NCBI GenBank assembly: GCA_002367235.1
Contig: DFBC01000135.1
Coordinates: 2,844-12,530 of the forward strand
Reading direction: 5' to 3'
Source: Cellvibrionales bacterium UBA3090
GTDB lineage: Bacteria > Pseudomonadota > Gammaproteobacteria > Pseudomonadales > Porticoccaceae
DNA length: 9,687 nt
The number at the start of each line of letters is the position of its first letter. Position 1 is the stretch's first letter. The position numbers and the translations under genes are program-made. The notes below the pieces were generated by a model, which saw nothing but the letters and a program-made list of their open reading frames with translations, was not told the origin of the DNA and searched no databases. Below, piece after piece: positions 6,074 to 9,687 of the stretch.

Positions 6074-6115
6074 TGGCTATTGAGGGTAAGATATTGACCC
6101 TCAATGGCCATTTTT
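6074..6115 (+). terminator. Strong intrinsic terminator after the receptor gene
   Basis: Arms TGGCTATTGAGGGT (6074-6087) and ACCCTCAATGGCCA (6097-6110) give 14 consecutive pairs with one G.U and a nine-base loop. TTTTT follows directly. It overlaps the ATG at 6104 that begins the longest reading of the next gene, which argues against that start. Confidence 0.9.
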
Positions 6116-6116
6116 A

Positions 6117-6143
6117 TTGATACCCGAAATAAACGGCTAATCT
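6117..6143 (+). promoter_or_regulatory. Possible promoter for the AsmA-mutY-yggX operon
   Basis: TTGATA (6117-6122) and TAATCT (6138-6143) are separated by 15 bases, directly after the terminator and upstream of the ribosome-binding site. The spacing is short and the -10 poor. Since the terminator isolates this operon from the receptor gene, some promoter should lie in this stretch. Confidence 0.25.
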
Positions 6144-6166
6144 GGCTAAAAAAACACAGTGGCAAC

Positions 6167-6173
6167 AAGGGAG
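6167..6173 (+). promoter_or_regulatory. Ribosome-binding site that fixes a TTG start for the AsmA-like gene
   Basis: AAGGGAG lies eight bases before the TTG at 6182, an ideal spacing. No comparable site precedes the ATG at 6104, where the upstream bases form a terminator stem. Confidence 0.75.
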
Positions 6174-6181
6174 CGCACACA

Positions 6182-8266
6182 TTGAAATGGTTAAAGGGCT
6201 TTATCGCACTGGTTGTAGTACTGGTGCTCGTACTGGTGGGAAGTATTGCCTTTGTGATTCTGGGCATAGACCCAAACAGCTACAAGCCGGAACTCGAAAA
6301 ACTGGCCAGACAAAACGATATCGAGCTCGCCATTGAAGGTGACCTCGGTTGGTCCTTCTACCCAAATTTAGCCATTCATGCAGGCGCCACCTCCCTCGCG
6401 GGCAAAGCGGCAGGCATTCCAGATATTCACTTCGAACAAGCCAACTTCACACTGGACTGGAAGGCCCTGCTATCGCGGTCGATCAGACTTCGAGCCATCA
6501 CCATAGATGGCGCCGACATCAGAGCCGAGTCTGCTCAGGAAGCGGCCAGCGTGGCTGCCCTGCCCGGTGCCGCAGCATCTACGCAGAAAACCGCTACCAC
6601 GGAGCTACCCTTTGAGTTGGCCATTGATCAACTGTCACTCACAAACAGCCGCTTTACACTGGCAGCACCGGGAACCCCGGATCGAGTCATCGAACAGCTT
6701 AACTTCACCAGTAGCCAGTTAAATCTCGACGGCAAGGCCTTCCCGATCGACTTAACGTTTAAAACGACACTCCCAGAGCAACCCACGCCACTCAGTGTTG
6801 CGCTTGATTCAGCGCTGACCTTGCAACTCGAAGACCAGCAAGTCGCCCTATCAAATGCCACACTATCGCTGACGGGTTACGACAAGCTGCCGTTAACCCT
6901 GAATTTTAATGCCCGCTACAACGGCCAAACCGATGCCCTAAACCTCGACAAGATAGAAGGCCAACTCGGGTCGGCAAAAATCAAAGGGATGGTTACAGGG
7001 CAGAAGCTAACCACCGCTCCCGTCCTGGCAGGCGAACTGTCGGTCAACAACCTGATACTTAAAGCGCTGCCGTTTGATGCACCAGAAGGCTTTAAAAAGG
7101 CCGCCATACAGTCCGGTTTCTCTGTCTCTGAACAGGCGGTAAAACTGGATAACCTGAAGTTGTCCCTCGATGATTTCAGCCTGACAGGCGGGCTGTCGCT
7201 TAAGCTGGACGGCGTTCGCCAACTGGACATGACCCTGGCTGGAAACGACCTGACACTACCCGCCAGTGGTGAGGGTAGTACAAACAATGGCAATCAGGCC
7301 GCCCTGCTCACCCCCCTTCTGGCACCCCTGGCACTTCTTGAGGGCGGCAAGGGTCACGTAGAGCTAAATCTTAAAAGCATTACCAGTGACAACATTCGTC
7401 TCGGACAACTCCACCTCAATTTATTCACCAACAATAACATTCTCGAAATAACCGATTTATCCGGCGAGGTGTTTGACGGCAAGTTCAAAGCCACCACCAA
7501 GGTTAACCTTCAAAACAAAACACCTCGTATCACCTTCACCAAGCAGTTAGTCGATATCGACCTTCACCAAGCCCTCACCACACTGGCCGAACAATCGGAT
7601 ATCCGGGGGCGCCTAACCATGGATTTCACCGGCGCGAGCCTTGGCGATACCCAGGAAGCACTGATGGCAAACCTTGCCGGTAATGGCAAACTCAACGTCA
7701 GCAACCTTCAAGTCGACAATATCAACGTAGAGCGCGGCTACTGCGAAATGGCTGCACTGGTAGAAAAACAACCACTGGCCAACCAATCCTGGTCCGAAAG
7801 CACCAAGCTCAAGGACTTGCAGGGTAATTTCCAATGGCGGGAGCAAAAAATCACCCTGCCAGCCTTTACCACGGGACTTGGTAATCTCGCCGTATCCGGC
7901 AACGGGATCGTGAATTTAGATCAACAGACCTACAACATGCTAATCAACGCAAACCTTCAGGGAGACCGCACCTCTGAGACCGGTTGCATCGTGAAGAGCA
8001 AGCGGATTCGCAACCGCGATATTCCCCTTCGATGCACAGGCTCCTTTGCAGAAAATGGCGAAGGTAACTGTCTGCCGGACAAGCAATTCATCAACCAGCT
8101 CCTGCAGGAAAAAATAAAAGAAAAACTGTTTGATCAATTCCTGAAGCCCAAGGCCGACACCTCCCAACCAGAGGCGACAGAGAACAATCAAGAAACCACC
8201 CCAGAGGAACCCGCAGACATCAAAGAACAAGTCATTGATACCCTTCTAAAAGGCATCTTTCGCTAG
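6182..8266 (+). CDS. AsmA family protein
   Basis: AsmA-like proteins are anchored in the inner membrane with a large periplasmic part related to bridge-like lipid-transfer proteins. They affect outer-membrane assembly and lipid homeostasis. From the TTG at 6182 the product has 694 residues. It begins MKWLKGF, then a single hydrophobic helix (about 7-29), DPNSYK (30-35) and GDLGWSFYP (53-61); the last two are AsmA N-terminal signatures. Long stretches of alternating polar and hydrophobic residues follow, as expected for repeated beta structure. The C-terminal region carries RGYCEMAALVEKQPL and four cysteines that could form disulfides. It ends in a Glu/Pro-rich linker before KEQVIDTLLKGIFR. 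A reading from ATG 6104 adds 26 charged residues in front of the anchor and overlaps a terminator, so I reject it. The stop overlaps the mutY start by one base. Confidence 0.88.
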   Translation: MKWLKGFIALVVVLVLVLVGSIAFVILGIDPNSYKPELEKLARQNDIELAIEGDLGWSFYPNLAIHAGATSLAGKAAGIPDIHFEQANFTLDWKALLSRSIRLRAITIDGADIRAESAQEAASVAALPGAAASTQKTATTELPFELAIDQLSLTNSRFTLAAPGTPDRVIEQLNFTSSQLNLDGKAFPIDLTFKTTLPEQPTPLSVALDSALTLQLEDQQVALSNATLSLTGYDKLPLTLNFNARYNGQTDALNLDKIEGQLGSAKIKGMVTGQKLTTAPVLAGELSVNNLILKALPFDAPEGFKKAAIQSGFSVSEQAVKLDNLKLSLDDFSLTGGLSLKLDGVRQLDMTLAGNDLTLPASGEGSTNNGNQAALLTPLLAPLALLEGGKGHVELNLKSITSDNIRLGQLHLNLFTNNNILEITDLSGEVFDGKFKATTKVNLQNKTPRITFTKQLVDIDLHQALTTLAEQSDIRGRLTMDFTGASLGDTQEALMANLAGNGKLNVSNLQVDNINVERGYCEMAALVEKQPLANQSWSESTKLKDLQGNFQWREQKITLPAFTTGLGNLAVSGNGIVNLDQQTYNMLINANLQGDRTSETGCIVKSKRIRNRDIPLRCTGSFAENGEGNCLPDKQFINQLLQEKIKEKLFDQFLKPKADTSQPEATENNQETTPEEPADIKEQVIDTLLKGIFR

Positions 8267-9306
8267 TGAGCCAGCTATTTTCCCGGCAATTGCTGGACTG
8301 GTTTGACCAATATGGCCGCAAGGATCTTCCCTGGCAAAAAGAGATCACCGCCTACCGGGTGTGGGTTTCCGAAATCATGCTGCAGCAGACCCAGGTTAAA
8401 ACCGTCATTCCCTACTACCAGCGCTTTATGGCAAGTTTCCCCACTATTGAAGCACTTGCCGGCGCCACTCAGGACAACGTGTTGCACCACTGGACCGGGC
8501 TCGGCTACTACGCCCGCGCACGAAACCTGCATAAAGCCGCGCAACTTATCGTCGACGAACGGGATGGCGCATTCCCCGATACCGTCGAGCAACTCGAAAC
8601 CTTGCCCGGCGTAGGCCGATCCACCGCTGGGGCCATCTGCACCATTGCCTTTCAAAAAACAGCCACCATACTCGACGGCAACGTCAAACGGGTATTAGCC
8701 CGCTACCATGCCATTGATGGCTGGCCTGGACAGGCTGCCACCAGTAAAGAACTCTGGTGTCTGGCGGAACAACACACCCCCACGTCGAGAATTGCCGACT
8801 ACACCCAGGCCATTATGGATCTGGGCGCAACCCTCTGCACTCGCACTCGACCTCAGTGCCAGAAATGCCCGTTAGCCCGGGAATGCCGCGGATATAACAC
8901 AGGATCGCCGACAGACTACCCCGGTAAAAAGCCGCGCAAAGCACAACCCGTCCGAGAAAACCTGTTCCTTATTATTCGCAACCCACAAGGCGAAGTTCTT
9001 CTGGAACAGCGACCCGCTAACGGACTATGGGGTGGGCTTTGGGTCTTTCCCCAGTGCGACAGGGAAGCAGACATCAGACCCACCTGCCATCAGCTGAACT
9101 GCCAGCCGATCAACTGGCAGCTACTACCCAAACAACGACACACCTTTAGCCACTTCCATTTGGATTACCAGCCAGTGCTGATCGACGCCACACAACAACC
9201 GGCTATAATGGATAGCTGTGCCAGAGTCTGGTATAACCCTAACTCGCCACTAGAAGTGGGCACCGCCCAACCGGTACAGCAACTTCTGCAACAACTCAAA
9301 GTATAA
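8266..9306 (+). CDS. mutY: Adenine DNA glycosylase
   Basis: MutY removes adenine mispaired with 8-oxoguanine, preventing G:C to T:A changes. The 346-residue product is close to the 350 of E. coli. It shows LPW (21-23), EIMLQQTQV (36-44) with catalytic Glu36, and GLGYYARARN (78-87). The helix-hairpin-helix is LPGVGRSTAGAI (113-124), and LDGNVKRVLAR (136-146) holds catalytic Asp137. A 4Fe-4S cluster site, Cys191-x6-Cys198-x2-Cys201-x5-Cys207, follows. The C-terminal NUDIX-like domain reads EVLLEQRPANGLWGGLWVFP (243-262), with the 8-oxoG-sensing FSH at 294-296. The start is GTG at 8266, sharing one base with the upstream TAG stop, so translation is probably coupled. All key residues are intact. 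Confidence 0.97.
   Translation: MSQLFSRQLLDWFDQYGRKDLPWQKEITAYRVWVSEIMLQQTQVKTVIPYYQRFMASFPTIEALAGATQDNVLHHWTGLGYYARARNLHKAAQLIVDERDGAFPDTVEQLETLPGVGRSTAGAICTIAFQKTATILDGNVKRVLARYHAIDGWPGQAATSKELWCLAEQHTPTSRIADYTQAIMDLGATLCTRTRPQCQKCPLARECRGYNTGSPTDYPGKKPRKAQPVRENLFLIIRNPQGEVLLEQRPANGLWGGLWVFPQCDREADIRPTCHQLNCQPINWQLLPKQRHTFSHFHLDYQPVLIDATQQPAIMDSCARVWYNPNSPLEVGTAQPVQQLLQQLKV
9182..9209 (+). promoter_or_regulatory. Possible internal promoter for yggX
   Basis: A perfect TATAAT (9204-9209) inside the mutY 3' end follows TCGACG (four of six -35 bases) at a 16-base spacing. It lies about 110 bases before yggX. E. coli yggX is known to have its own regulated promoter near the end of mutY, which makes this plausible. 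No SoxS-type site was identified. Confidence 0.35.
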
Positions 9307-9317
9307 GGAACACATCC

Positions 9318-9590
9318 ATGGCTCGTATGGTTCACTGCAAAAAACTCAACAAAGAACTGGAAGGTCTCGATGTCGCACCCTTTCCCGGCCCAAAGGGTCA
9401 GTACATTTACGACAACATCTCCAAGCAAGCCTGGGCTGAATGGCTGGAACATCAAACCCGGCTAATCAATGAAAAACGTCTCAACATGATGGACATGACG
9501 GCACGAACCTACCTCAACGAACAGCGCGACAAGTTTTTGTCTGGTGAAAAAATAGACGAAGCGGAAGGCTACGTACCTCCAGCCGAATAA
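9318..9590 (+). CDS. yggX: YggX, Fe(II)-trafficking / oxidative damage protection protein
   Basis: YggX is a small cytoplasmic protein that protects iron-sulfur enzymes from oxidants and is proposed to handle Fe(II). The 90-residue product matches the family in length and throughout its sequence. The start reads MARMVHCKKLNKELEGLD, with the conserved Cys7, followed by PFPGPKGQYIYDNIS and QAWAEWLEHQTRLINEKRL. The C-terminal GYVPPA is also typical. AAGGAA, starting within the mutY stop codon, lies six bases before the ATG. It follows mutY by 11 bases, an arrangement shared with many gammaproteobacteria, and both genes respond to oxidative damage. No terminator is visible between yggX and the tRNA promoter. 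Confidence 0.97.
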   Translation: MARMVHCKKLNKELEGLDVAPFPGPKGQYIYDNISKQAWAEWLEHQTRLINEKRLNMMDMTARTYLNEQRDKFLSGEKIDEAEGYVPPAE

Positions 9591-9604
9591 TTTCCAAAAC
9601 GCCC

Positions 9605-9633
9605 TTGACGATATAAAGACGAGAAGGTTTAAT
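9605..9633 (+). promoter_or_regulatory. Promoter of tRNA-Phe
   Basis: TTGACG (9605-9610), a 17-base spacer and TTTAAT (9628-9633) are followed by ACGCGCC, a GC-rich discriminator typical of stable-RNA promoters under stringent control. The predicted start near 9640 leaves a leader of about 30 bases before the tRNA. Confidence 0.75.
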
Positions 9634-9669
9634 ACGCGCCTCTTGTGACACAGCAGTGACACCAGTAAT

Positions 9670-9687
9670 GCCCGGATAGCTCAGTCG
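9670..9687 (+). tRNA. tRNA-Phe, 5' end only
   Basis: GCCCGGATAGCTCAGTCG is the acceptor 5' strand and D-arm start of a gammaproteobacterial tRNA-Phe. The anticodon lies beyond the window edge, so the amino acid is inferred from this 5' sequence and its strong promoter. Confidence 0.8.

Noticed and set aside
7940..8230. Minus-strand hydrophobic frame of 96 codons, rich in Phe and Leu
   Set aside because: It lies antisense to the AsmA C-terminal region; its composition follows from the complement of Lys/Glu/Gln codons and there is no supporting site.

Overview
The window looks like chromosomal DNA of a free-living gammaproteobacterium. The arrangement his genes / AsmA-like / mutY / yggX / tRNA-Phe resembles, from memory, the Pseudomonas and Cellvibrio-type neighbourhood, and a marine Pseudomonadales/Cellvibrionales relative is a reasonable guess. 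The genus cannot be fixed from sequence alone. Coding density is high, and no insertion sequence, CRISPR array or phage gene was seen.

Left part (1-3461). The 3' end of argF (+) converges on three minus-strand units. First comes a 35-codon gene for ribosomal protein THX at 443-550. Upstream of it is an LRAT/NCEHF-type papain-like hydrolase or acyltransferase at 609-1148. Upstream of that lies a histidine operon, hisB-hisH-hisA, transcribed leftwards. The operon ends in a good intrinsic terminator directly after hisA, so the hisF gene that usually follows hisA is absent here. Hairpins or perfect palindromes fill the gaps between the his genes.

Middle part (3462-6115). A divergent intergenic region carries a hisB promoter with a perfect -10 and two inverted repeats. 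To its right is a two-gene metal-uptake cassette. It encodes a small exported protein with an HxHxD...CxxC motif and a 677-residue TonB-dependent receptor with a ZnuD-like plug and histidine-rich segments. The cassette is closed by a very strong intrinsic terminator at 6074-6115.

Right part (6116-9687). A tight operon holds an AsmA-like membrane-anchored protein, mutY (1-bp overlap) and yggX (11-bp gap). The longest reading of the AsmA gene starts inside the upstream terminator; the real start is most likely TTG at 6182 behind an AAGGGAG ribosome-binding site. The window ends 18 bases into a tRNA-Phe gene that has a near-consensus promoter with a GC-rich discriminator.

Functionally most of the window is housekeeping: arginine and histidine synthesis, ribosome structure, envelope maintenance, and protection against oxidative DNA and iron damage. 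The accessory-looking parts are the zinc-type receptor with its small partner and the LRAT-like enzyme. I found no clearly undescribed multi-gene system. The best leads are the small metal-binding partner protein, its promoter palindromes and the stand-alone LRAT-like enzyme.
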